Positions 18,401 to 25,774 of a stretch of 64,000 nt of DNA are shown piece after piece (the first letter of the stretch is position 1; the number at the start of each line of letters is the position of its first letter). The notes beneath the pieces are model-generated. The model made no database searches, had not been told where the DNA came from, and saw only the letters and a program-made list of their open reading frames with translations. Made by a program: the position numbers and the translations under genes. This DNA is from Bacteroidetes bacterium B1(2017). GTDB lineage: Bacteria; Bacteroidota; Bacteroidia; UKL13-3. The DNA lies in the NCBI GenBank assembly GCA_002256395.1, contig NKJG01000001.1, positions 558,001 to 622,000 of the forward strand, in the 5' to 3' direction.

Positions 18401-19816
18401 GTTGGCAAAATACCGTTTATTAAAATTGCCGATAGTAAAGTATTCCCAGATAGTGGCAATGCTATCCTTCGTCAGAATGCCGAAATGGATATGATGGTAC
18501 ACGCGAAAATAAAAGCGGATACCCTGAACCAATACCATGATATTGAAAACGTAACGATTAAAATTAATGGCAGAACAGATTGTAATGGGGCTGGTACCTA
18601 TACGTATTTTGATAGAAACAAAAAGCCACAGAAATTTTATCTTGATCAAATATATGTAATAGAGAAAAAATTCTTGGAAGGCAAAACCCTTATTCCGGAT
18701 ACCATCAATTTTCATGTGGGTCCAAAGATTTCTTTTAGAGGAAATACCATCTTGCATTCCTTCAATAAAAATTTAGAGTACAATGGTTTCTTTAAGGCAG
18801 AACATACTCAGTTTTTGCCAAAAACAGATTGGTTTAAATCGGCAGCAACTATTAATCCTGATTCGGTATATATTAATTTGGTTCCGCCGTTAACTAACCT
18901 AAATAGAGCAACATTAACAAATGGCTTCTTTGTAAGTAACGACTCATCCCACGTATACCCAGCTATGTTCTCACGAAAAAGAAATACGAGCGATCAGGAA
19001 CTCTTGAAATGCGAAGGAACCTTTACTTATAATGAGAAGTTTGATGAATTTAGACTAGGGCCATTTGACAAGGTTTTTGGCAACGAAAAACGTGGCAATT
19101 TTATGGCCATGAGTGAACAAAAGAAAATTATTTATGGAGAGGGTAAATTTAATTTTGGATTCAATACACAAGGGTTTAATATTACTAGTGCTGGCTATGG
19201 AACCTATAGTTTAGTGGATACCTCTTTTGGAGTAAAACTTACGATGCTAGTGGATATGATTTTGCCTCCGCAAGCGGTAAAATTAATGCTTGATTCATTA
19301 GTGGAACAATCTACTTCAGCTTCCTCTGATTACTTCGATAAGCGTGTATTAAAAGTGAGTATTCCTGAATTAGTGGATGATAAAACCTATAAAAAACTAG
19401 GTGATAATATGGAAGATGAAATAAGTTCTAAAAACATGGAGGACTTACAAAAAACATTCTTCTTTTCGGATGTAACTCTTGTATGGAATACTCCATCCAG
19501 GACCTTTAGTAGCACTGGAGACTTAGGATTACGTAGCATTGAGAAAAATTTGGTTGAACGTAAAATAAAAGGCAAAATAGAAATTACCAAGAAACGTGGT
19601 GGCGACGATTTAGTAATTTATTTGCAACAACCAGGTGGTTCGTGGTACTTTTTTAAATACCAAAAAGGTGTCATGGCAGTAATAAGTTCTGATTTATTGT
19701 TTAATGAACTTATCAGAAATAACATTGATAAAGTTTCTAAGGAGAAAGAAGATTATAAGATTAGACAAGCGAATATCTCGGATAGAAATAAATTTGTAAG
19801 AGCTCAAAAGAAATAA
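15437..19816 (+). CDS. Very large exported protein of unknown function
   Basis: I do not recognise a family. From ATG 15437 the protein has 1459 residues and a clear signal peptide (MKKIFSILLLLCVGFSPIKAQ); the 28-residue extension from a TTG at 15353 is rejected. After a helical N-terminal region (to about residue 140) the chain is rich in alternating hydrophobic/polar stretches with frequent Asp, Asn, Tyr and Phe, suggesting long beta-structure reminiscent of AsmA/TamB/Lpt-like periplasmic proteins, but this is only an impression. The last 120 residues are charged and end in Lys/Arg (FVRAQKK); no T9SS sorting domain or beta-barrel terminal Phe is seen. plsY starts 2 bp after its stop, so it is translationally linked to phospholipid synthesis. 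An envelope lipid transport or assembly role is a guess from context. Confidence 0.75.
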   Translation: MKKIFSILLLLCVGFSPIKAQRPNSFSFDPAVFIGEFETFIGSSPKREVRDMAEEFTGYYNAGKFTAPQKNQIIKLCNEMLNGNCQISPDFEGYLKTINALVSNNYLLKFDGWHKTLSASLKKSKEDFQKFLLVSSNVFAENKLLTLGGFNWVTSTADADLIVEGEPLFLFKKLNLICYTPGDTFELYNTSGKFYPSKNLWVGKGGKVDWTRVGLDSNKVYALIKNYKLNLSDGEMIADSSNFYNLDLSSKPMLGKVTDRPMGKSQGDKSNYPQFEGYFATFTGASYGKAKFRGGFGMRGALVIGRGNAEQKAELWFTFKNKPFMRIQSPEFFVRENKISVDKAEVTLFLDKDSIYHPQLAFNYLIDQDKVSLYRDNKMGISSAPFMDNFHNIEFYVDEIKWDLNSPKIILDNISGDVPAKFESNNFFRDVNYEKIGGVLSYNPLQRIKKYCEDNKITSFRVEVYASTFKSNISDIRIQMIDLNDKGYVNFDGPKNMVYVKRKLIDYVNAHNGRTDYDAISFNSIISSIPNAHISLINNDLVVQGVPKFYFSDSQNVYIIPKDQVVTMKKNRTMDFSGKLRAGMADFYGNNFAFDYTSFKIRLNNVDSLKFLYPDDSLGMMMHVKSVIQNIYGTLEIDYPYNKSGRKRYPKYPVFTSEVGSQVYYDYPTTMKGSYDKSRFHFDVDPFTLDSLADLNLYTLALAGNFVSGGILPDMRQEIYLQPDRSLGFYIPQDSSSKYVLYGGKGSMKTDLRLSNDGLVADGTLSYLASRTSSHRFELMLDSLNSNSYMFENDRTSLFPTVIKSANVYNHWTPYLDTMLITNKGEPMKIAYDGAKLYGTIILTPKAMKARGNMDIEGGKLEANLFELKPVEVLSDDAVFKQMDPKDTTKVAFATGKVKAYVNLEQKYAEFTYKNFPGLNNNFILNNYAGSFEKLKWDMVPKTLEFKGPINAQNIEGGSYLVSNKKTQDSLKYSAGSVFLTLGDYVMHVGKIPFIKIADSKVFPDSGNAILRQNAEMDMMVHAKIKADTLNQYHDIENVTIKINGRTDCNGAGTYTYFDRNKKPQKFYLDQIYVIEKKFLEGKTLIPDTINFHVGPKISFRGNTILHSFNKNLEYNGFFKAEHTQFLPKTDWFKSAATINPDSVYINLVPPLTNLNRATLTNGFFVSNDSSHVYPAMFSRKRNTSDQELLKCEGTFTYNEKFDEFRLGPFDKVFGNEKRGNFMAMSEQKKIIYGEGKFNFGFNTQGFNITSAGYGTYSLVDTSFGVKLTMLVDMILPPQAVKLMLDSLVEQSTSASSDYFDKRVLKVSIPELVDDKTYKKLGDNMEDEISSKNMEDLQKTFFFSDVTLVWNTPSRTFSSTGDLGLRSIEKNLVERKIKGKIEITKKRGGDDLVIYLQQPGGSWYFFKYQKGVMAVISSDLLFNELIRNNIDKVSKEKEDYKIRQANISDRNKFVRAQKK

Positions 19817-19818
19817 GT

Positions 19819-20466
19819 ATGGAAGTTTCATTTTTGGTCATTGGATTAGTTACAGCCTATTTATTAGGATCTATTCCTTCTGCCGTATGGATTGGCAAAA
19901 GTTTTTTTAATATTGATGTTCGAGAACATGGAAGCGGAAATGCGGGTGCTTCCAACACCTTGAGGGTCTTAGGAAAAAAGGCAGGCATAACGGTTTTATT
20001 AATTGATTTTCTGAAAGGTCTTGCCGCAAGCAGTTTGGTTTTATTACAACATAGCCTGTTACCAGGTACGAGTGAGTTTAGACAATGGCAATTAATTTTT
20101 GGTGTAGTAGCTGTATTGGGCCATGTATATCCAATCTTTGCAGGCTTTAAAGGCGGAAAAGGAATTGCCACACTTTTGGGAATGGTAGTAGGAATAAGCT
20201 GGCCTGTTTCACTAATGTGCTTAGCTACTTTTATTATTGTTGTATCCCTAACTCGCTATATTTCATTGGGATCAATGCTAGGAACAGCACTTAGCCCACT
20301 GTTTGTATTTTTGATTTATGGCGCTCAAGAAACATTTTTCTTGTACTTTTGCTGCGCTTTGGGTGTGATGGTTATTTATACCCATAGAACAAATGTTGGG
20401 CGTTTGCGGGCTGGAACAGAAAGCAAACTCTCATTTAGTAAGAAACCAGTTATTGAATCAAACTAG
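19819..20466 (+). CDS. plsY: Glycerol-3-phosphate acyltransferase PlsY
   Basis: PlsY moves an acyl group from acyl-phosphate to glycerol 3-phosphate, the first step of phospholipid synthesis, at the inner membrane. The 215-residue protein has the three conserved motifs: GSIPSAVWIGK with REHGSGNAGASNTLR, then HVYPIFAGFKGGKGIAT, then the third near LGSMLGTAL. About five transmembrane helices. It is packed between the large exported protein (2 bp) and clpS (6 bp), so an operon is likely. Confidence 0.95.
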   Translation: MEVSFLVIGLVTAYLLGSIPSAVWIGKSFFNIDVREHGSGNAGASNTLRVLGKKAGITVLLIDFLKGLAASSLVLLQHSLLPGTSEFRQWQLIFGVVAVLGHVYPIFAGFKGGKGIATLLGMVVGISWPVSLMCLATFIIVVSLTRYISLGSMLGTALSPLFVFLIYGAQETFFLYFCCALGVMVIYTHRTNVGRLRAGTESKLSFSKKPVIESN

Positions 20467-20472
20467 AATAGA

Positions 20473-20751
20473 ATGTTAAAAGAAGTTACAAAAACAGAAG
20501 AAGATGTTGCCCTGTTGGAAGAAACCACAGAGGAATTTCAAGTGCTTTTGTATAATGATGATGTAAATACCTTTGATTGGGTAATTGAATGCCTAATAGA
20601 CATTTGTAGCCACGATGAACTTCAAGCTGAACAATGTGCTTTACTAGTTCATTTTAAAGGCAAGGCTGTTGTTAAAAAAGGATCTCTTAACGAAATGCAA
20701 ACTATTTGCCAAGCTTTATGCGACAGAGATTTGTCGGCAGTTGTAGAATAA
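20473..20751 (+). CDS. clpS: ATP-dependent Clp protease adaptor ClpS
   Basis: ClpS delivers N-degron substrates to ClpA/ClpC for degradation by ClpP. The 92-residue protein has the ClpS core: a short acidic N-terminal tail, FQVLLYNDDVNTFDWVIECL (NDD..TF recognition pocket), and the C-terminal helix LCDRDLSAVVE. The usual HxG motif is represented by HFKGKAVVKKG. Standard length. Co-directional with plsY and the CoA-transferase subunit. Confidence 0.93.
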   Translation: MLKEVTKTEEDVALLEETTEEFQVLLYNDDVNTFDWVIECLIDICSHDELQAEQCALLVHFKGKAVVKKGSLNEMQTICQALCDRDLSAVVE

Positions 20752-20764
20752 TAATACCTGAACC

Positions 20765-21463
20765 ATGTTAAAAAAAGTAGTAAACAATGCGCAAGATGCC
20801 ATCCGTGATATTAACGATGGCGCTGTTGTAATGCTAGGTGGCTTTGGCCTTTGCGGAATACCCGAAAACTGCATTAGCGCTTTAGTAGATAAGGGAACCA
20901 AAGATTTAACCTGTATTTCAAACAATGCTGGTGTGGATGATTTTGGTATTGGCTTGTTACTAAAAACCAAACAGGTAAAGAAAATGATTTCGTCGTATGT
21001 TGGCGAAAATGCAGAATTTGAACGCCAATTATTGAGTGGCGAATTAGAAGTAGAATTAATTCCTCAAGGTACACTTGCCTCTAGATGTATGGCAACTGGG
21101 TATGGTATGCCTGCTATTTATACTCCTGCAGGCGTTGGAACCGAGGTTGCCATAGGAAAAGAAACGCGCGAATTTGATGGCAAAACCTATTTACTAGAAC
21201 ATGCCTTTAAATCTGATTTTGCTATTGTAAAAGCTTGGAAAGGGGATACTCATGGCAACCTGATTTTTAGAGCAACATCTAGAAATTTCAACCCACTTAT
21301 GGCTATGGCGGGTAAAATAACAATTGCAGAAGTAGAAGAATTGGTGCCTGCTGGCGAACTTAACCCTGACGAAATTCATACTCCGGGAATATACGTGAAC
21401 CGCATTTTCCAAGGTAGTAAGTATGAAAAACGTATTGAGCAAGTAACTACCACAAAAAGGTAA
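20765..21463 (+). CDS. 3-oxoacid CoA-transferase subunit A
   Basis: The 232-residue protein is the complete A subunit of succinyl-CoA:3-ketoacid (acetoacetate) CoA-transferase. Signs are [16 protein letters not shown] near the N-terminus, [11 protein letters not shown], and [22 protein letters not shown]. The enzyme needs a B subunit that carries the catalytic glutamate; no B subunit gene follows, since the next gene is on the opposite strand. The B subunit must be encoded elsewhere or the pair was separated. It starts 13 bp after clpS. It would function in ketone-body or branched-chain degradation. Confidence 0.92.
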   Translation: MLKKVVNNAQDAIRDINDGAVVMLGGFGLCGIPENCISALVDKGTKDLTCISNNAGVDDFGIGLLLKTKQVKKMISSYVGENAEFERQLLSGELEVELIPQGTLASRCMATGYGMPAIYTPAGVGTEVAIGKETREFDGKTYLLEHAFKSDFAIVKAWKGDTHGNLIFRATSRNFNPLMAMAGKITIAEVEELVPAGELNPDEIHTPGIYVNRIFQGSKYEKRIEQVTTTKR

Positions 21464-21480
21464 AAAAGCTTTCGTACTTC

Positions 21481-22587
21481 CTATTTTTGAGGAGCATTCT
21501 CGCTTGCTATATTGGGATCCTTTATTTTGTCTGCTGGGTTCAAACCGTTTAGTATTTCTATACTAATTCCATCGCTTAAACCTGTTTTGATACTCCGTTT
21601 TTCAAATGTTTGAGGCTTAGTTTCTACCTCAACAAATGGTACATCTTTATCAAACTGCAATACCGATTCTGGAATACTCCAAACACTGTCTTTTCTAGCC
21701 AAAACAATATCGGCTGTTGCGCTATAACCAGCTCTTAAAAAGGTGTTTTTCTGAAGTTCTACTTTAGCTTTAATTTGAAATTGAATGGCACCATTTTCTT
21801 TTATTCCTTTTGGTGCTATGTATTCCAATTTTGCCCCAAACTTATCGGCATCAATGGCGCCAACAGTTAAAATTAAATCCATACCTGGTTTAATTTTTCC
21901 TACTTCACTTTCATCAACCTTACCTTCAAAAATCATTTCGCCCATATCGGCCACAGTAGCAATGGTGGTTCCTTCGTTAAACGTATTGCTTTCAATAACA
22001 CTGCTTCCTTCTTTTAATGGAACATCCAATACCATTCCATCTATCGTGCTCTTAACGATAGTGTTTGTGGCCTTTCCAGAGTTTTTACTTACACCTTCTT
22101 TAATTAATTGCATATTATTTTGAGCTGCATCTAACTCTTCTTTTGAGTTATTGAACGCCAATTTTACTTGTTGAAATTCGGCATACGCAATCATCTTTGC
22201 ATCAAACAATTTTTGATTACGCTCGTAATCTATCTTGGCACTTTCAAAAGCTAATTGCGCTCTATTAATTCTGCTTTCTGCATTGGCAAGGTTGATCATA
22301 TTTGGAATAATTCTTATGCGCGCAATCATATCCCCTTTATGAATTTTATCGCCGGCAACAACAAATAATTTTTCGACAATACCACTTACTTGAGGTTTAA
22401 TATTTACCTCTTTGCGCGGCACAACTGCTCCTGTGGCAACCGTTTTTTGTATCACATTAGTTTTAAGCATACTAATGGTATTGTATACAATTGGCTTCTG
22501 TTCCGATTTTTTATAAAGGAACCAAATGGTATACACAAACAAAATACCCAATAGGGCAAAAAAACCAATTCGAACTATATTTTTCAT
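21481..22587 (-). CDS. Periplasmic adaptor (HlyD/MacA-type) of an ABC exporter
   Basis: This 368-residue protein has an N-terminal membrane anchor (IGFFALLGILFVYTIWFLY), a biotinyl-lipoyl-like half (VVPRKEVNIKPQVSGIVEKLFV), a coiled-coil hairpin of about residues 100-160, the second lipoyl half (IVKSTIDGMVLDVPLKEGS), and beta-barrel segments (VDESEVGKIKPGMDL). It is the last gene of a five-gene minus-strand cluster with two MacB-type permeases and an ATPase, so it should bridge them to an outer-membrane channel. No TolC gene is present in the window. Substrate unknown. Confidence 0.9.
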   Translation of the reverse strand: MKNIVRIGFFALLGILFVYTIWFLYKKSEQKPIVYNTISMLKTNVIQKTVATGAVVPRKEVNIKPQVSGIVEKLFVVAGDKIHKGDMIARIRIIPNMINLANAESRINRAQLAFESAKIDYERNQKLFDAKMIAYAEFQQVKLAFNNSKEELDAAQNNMQLIKEGVSKNSGKATNTIVKSTIDGMVLDVPLKEGSSVIESNTFNEGTTIATVADMGEMIFEGKVDESEVGKIKPGMDLILTVGAIDADKFGAKLEYIAPKGIKENGAIQFQIKAKVELQKNTFLRAGYSATADIVLARKDSVWSIPESVLQFDKDVPFVEVETKPQTFEKRSIKTGLSDGISIEILNGLNPADKIKDPNIASENAPQK

Positions 22588-22613
22588 GTCTTAACTTTTT
22601 CTATTCTGTACAA

Positions 22614-23870
22614 TTATTCATAACGCAAGGCATCAACTGGACTAATAGCAATGGCTTTTCGTGCAGGAATTATCCCAGCCAAAGCTCCACAAACAATTAG
22701 TATACCCAATGCTTTTAATACCACTATCAATTCAACTCCAGGCTGATAAAACATTCCTGTATCTTGCCCTTCAATTGCTTTACTAATACCTTCTAATAAA
22801 AAGACTCCCGCAATTAATCCAAAATAACCTGCCAAAGAAGTTAGCAATACAGACTCGCTCACAATTTGAGCAATTATGGAAGCAGGAGTAGCTCCAAGTG
22901 CACGCCTAACGCCAATCTCACGGGTTCGTTCTTTAACAATGATGAGCATAATATTACTTACACCAATTACTCCAGCCAATAAGGTTCCAATTCCAACAAC
23001 CCAAACCAACATACTAATTCCACTAAACAATCCTTGAATTTTACTAAACTCTTTTTCACTATTCCAACTGCCAATGGCATAAGGGTCATTAGGTGAAATT
23101 TTATGTCGTTGAGCCAATATCTTTTTCACTTTATCTTCTACCATAGATGCTTCATATTGTGGCTTAGCCGTTAGGCTGAACCAACCAATTCTGCCGCCCC
23201 AATTGAAGGCCTGCTGAAAGGTAGTGAAAGGGATATAAATGGTTTGCATTTTCTCCTCTGCATCATCGCCAGATTTTTCAGAAGTAAGGGTTCCAATAAC
23301 TCTAAAATAGGTTCCGTTCACTTGAATATATTGCCCAAGTGGATTCTCATCTTTTGCAAATAATACCTCCAATACTCGCTGAGCAATGACACAAACTTTA
23401 CGTTTTTCTTTAATGTCTAATTCATTCAAATACCTTCCACTTGTCATCTTAAAAATTTGAATAAACCTATTATCTGGAAAATCGCCACGTACTACAAAAG
23501 GACCTGTTTTAGTACCTCTACTCACGTTATTTTCGCCTCTGTAACCGCCTAATTGCGCCGATGGAGCTAATACATCCAATTCAGGAACGTTATCCTTTAT
23601 TGCTTTAATATCATCTTCTAAAAAATTAAAACTTCTATTACGTGGTAAACCTTTATAGGGAATAGTAGTTTGCTGGGTCCACATATAAACAGCATTTGTA
23701 GCAGAGCCACCAAAAGAACGCGTTACACCGTTTTGTAAGCCATGGCCAGAGCCTAACATAATAATGAGCATAAAGATGCCCCAAAACACACCAAAGGCTG
23801 TTAGGGTTGTTCTAAGCTTATTTTTGCTTAGAGTTTGAAGTACTTCGTTTATTCTATCTGCATCAAACAT
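22614..23870 (-). CDS. MacB-type ABC transporter permease (second copy)
   Basis: This 418-residue permease has the MacB/FtsX layout: first transmembrane helix near residue 22-42 (LTAFGVFWGIFMLIIMLGSG), a large periplasmic MacB_PCD domain (about 45-280), then three helices with the FtsX signature IGVSNIMLIIVKERTREIGVRRALGATPASI. It shares this plan with the preceding permease and the pair probably arose by duplication and works as a heterodimer. It begins 1 bp after the other permease gene. Confidence 0.92.
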   Translation of the reverse strand: MFDADRINEVLQTLSKNKLRTTLTAFGVFWGIFMLIIMLGSGHGLQNGVTRSFGGSATNAVYMWTQQTTIPYKGLPRNRSFNFLEDDIKAIKDNVPELDVLAPSAQLGGYRGENNVSRGTKTGPFVVRGDFPDNRFIQIFKMTSGRYLNELDIKEKRKVCVIAQRVLEVLFAKDENPLGQYIQVNGTYFRVIGTLTSEKSGDDAEEKMQTIYIPFTTFQQAFNWGGRIGWFSLTAKPQYEASMVEDKVKKILAQRHKISPNDPYAIGSWNSEKEFSKIQGLFSGISMLVWVVGIGTLLAGVIGVSNIMLIIVKERTREIGVRRALGATPASIIAQIVSESVLLTSLAGYFGLIAGVFLLEGISKAIEGQDTGMFYQPGVELIVVLKALGILIVCGALAGIIPARKAIAISPVDALRYE

Positions 23871-23871
23871 A

Positions 23872-25104
23872 TTATTCTCCTCTTAATGCATCAATAGGTT
23901 GAACCGAAGCTGCCTTGCGAGCAGGAAAAAAACCAGCTAATAAGCCCGCCAAGACCAATAATAACATGGCATATAAAGCAACGCTTAAATCTACTTCAGG
24001 CTTTCTAAAAAAATCAGAATCGGGAATGTATTTCTTAAATGCTTCTAATAAAAATATACCTAGAATCAAACCAATATAACCAAACAAAGAGGTAATAAAA
24101 ACGGCCTCTTGTAAAATAAGTGAAACAATGCTAAAGGGTGTTGCACCAAGTGCTTTGCGAATACCAATTTCAACAGTACGTTCCTTTACAACTATCATCA
24201 TAATATTGCTCACTCCTACAATCCCTGCAATTAAAGTTCCAATGCCAATAATCCATATAAAAACGGTTATACCAGCTATCAGTCCAATAATTTTGCGGTA
24301 CTCGCTAAGGTTATTCCAAACAAAAATTGCCTTCTTATCATTTGGGTCAAAATGATGTCTTGCGGCTAACATAGTGCGCAATTCTTGCGTAATGGCTTCG
24401 CTGTTATCAATGTCTTTTTCATCAATGCTCATGACAATCTGGTCTATTCTATTATTGCCTGTAAATGCTCTCTGTGTGGTGCTCACAGGTACATATGCTC
24501 TTCTGTTATCTTGGTCGCCCCCATCATCATAAAACACACCTACCACTTTAAATAAAATTCCCGAAATATTAATCTCCTTCCCAATTGGGTCTTCGGTTTT
24601 AAATAGCTCCTCCACAACCTTTCTTCCAATACAGGCCACTTTGCGAACCTCTTTAATATCCAAATCATTTATAAAACGCCCTTTAATCAAATTAATTTTT
24701 TCTGGAAATAACATGCCTGGGTGAACGCCCTTCATATTAAAATTTCCATACTTATTCTTATAACTAAAAAGGCTTATTTCCCACATATGCATCCGTGCAC
24801 TAATGTGCTCTGCGCGTTTATAATTACGATTTACCAAATCATAATCTTCATTGGTAAACTTAATATCTCGGCCAGCTTGATATCCTTGATAGGCATTAGC
24901 AGTTTTTCCTGCATTTAACCATACGCTATTAATGGCATCTCTGCTAAATTGATTTTTTACACCATTTTCTAAGCCATTACCGGCACCCAATAAAACAATA
25001 AGCATAAAAATACCCCATGCGACACTAAAACCAGTAAGAAAGGTACGGAGCCTATTCTTACTAATATTCGCGAGTATTTCTTGCCACTTATCTAATTCAA
25101 ACAT
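23872..25104 (-). CDS. MacB-type ABC transporter permease (first copy)
   Basis: This 410-residue protein has the same topology as its partner: helix LTGFSVAWGIFMLIVLLGAG near 24-43, a periplasmic domain, then IVGVSNIMMIVVKERTVEIGIRKALGATPFSI and two further helices. It has no fused ATPase, unlike classical MacB; the ATPase is the separate gene 3 bp upstream. The two permeases differ mainly in the periplasmic domain, which may reflect asymmetric substrate handling. Confidence 0.92.
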   Translation of the reverse strand: MFELDKWQEILANISKNRLRTFLTGFSVAWGIFMLIVLLGAGNGLENGVKNQFSRDAINSVWLNAGKTANAYQGYQAGRDIKFTNEDYDLVNRNYKRAEHISARMHMWEISLFSYKNKYGNFNMKGVHPGMLFPEKINLIKGRFINDLDIKEVRKVACIGRKVVEELFKTEDPIGKEINISGILFKVVGVFYDDGGDQDNRRAYVPVSTTQRAFTGNNRIDQIVMSIDEKDIDNSEAITQELRTMLAARHHFDPNDKKAIFVWNNLSEYRKIIGLIAGITVFIWIIGIGTLIAGIVGVSNIMMIVVKERTVEIGIRKALGATPFSIVSLILQEAVFITSLFGYIGLILGIFLLEAFKKYIPDSDFFRKPEVDLSVALYAMLLLVLAGLLAGFFPARKAASVQPIDALRGE

Positions 25105-25107
25105 GTG

Positions 25108-25770
25108 CTAGGGTATAATTAAACCATCTTTTAAATGAATCGTACGTTGGGTCATTTCAGCTATATCATGCTCATGCGTAACAATAACAACTGTAATACC
25201 TTGCATGTTTATTCCTTTAAGCAAATCCATCACCTCATAACTTGTTTGCGAGTCAAGCGCACCAGTAGGTTCATCGGCCAATATTATTTTAGGTTGTGAA
25301 ATAAGTGCGCGCGCTATTGCAACACGTTGTTTTTGACCCCCACTTAATTCATTAGGCATATGCGTTGCCCAATCTTTTAAACCTACTTTATCTAAATACT
25401 CAAGCGCTATAGCATTGCGTTTTTTTCTACTAATATTTTGATAGTATAACGGCAATGCAACATTTTCCATGGCATTCTTAAAGGTTATTAAATTAAAGGA
25501 TTGAAAAACAAATCCAATTAATTTATTTCTAAGTTGAGCAGCATGCTTTTCATTCAAACTTTTAATAAGCTCGCCTTCCAAGCGGTATTCGCCAACATCA
25601 TATGAATCTAATATTCCTAAAATGTTTAATAACGTAGATTTACCGCTACCCGAAGAACCCATAATAGAAACCATTTCACCACTTTCAATGGTGGCATCAA
25701 TTCCTTTTAAAACATGCAAACTAGAGGTGCCTGTATGGTAGGTTTTATGTATCTGGCTAAGTTGTATCAT
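25108..25770 (-). CDS. ABC transporter ATP-binding protein (MacB/LolD type)
   Basis: The 220-residue ATPase has Walker [10 protein letters not shown] (about 38-46), Q-loop FQSFN, signature [15 protein letters not shown], Walker [13 protein letters not shown] and the switch His in VIVTHEHDI. It is LolD/MacB class (MacB-type exporters use ATP as a mechanical pump rather than moving substrate through the membrane). It is placed between the S9 peptidase (4-bp gap) and the permeases (3-bp gap), which indicates co-expression. Confidence 0.95.
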   Translation of the reverse strand: MIQLSQIHKTYHTGTSSLHVLKGIDATIESGEMVSIMGSSGSGKSTLLNILGILDSYDVGEYRLEGELIKSLNEKHAAQLRNKLIGFVFQSFNLITFKNAMENVALPLYYQNISRKKRNAIALEYLDKVGLKDWATHMPNELSGGQKQRVAIARALISQPKIILADEPTGALDSQTSYEVMDLLKGINMQGITVVIVTHEHDIAEMTQRTIHLKDGLIIP

Positions 25771-25774
25771 TCAA

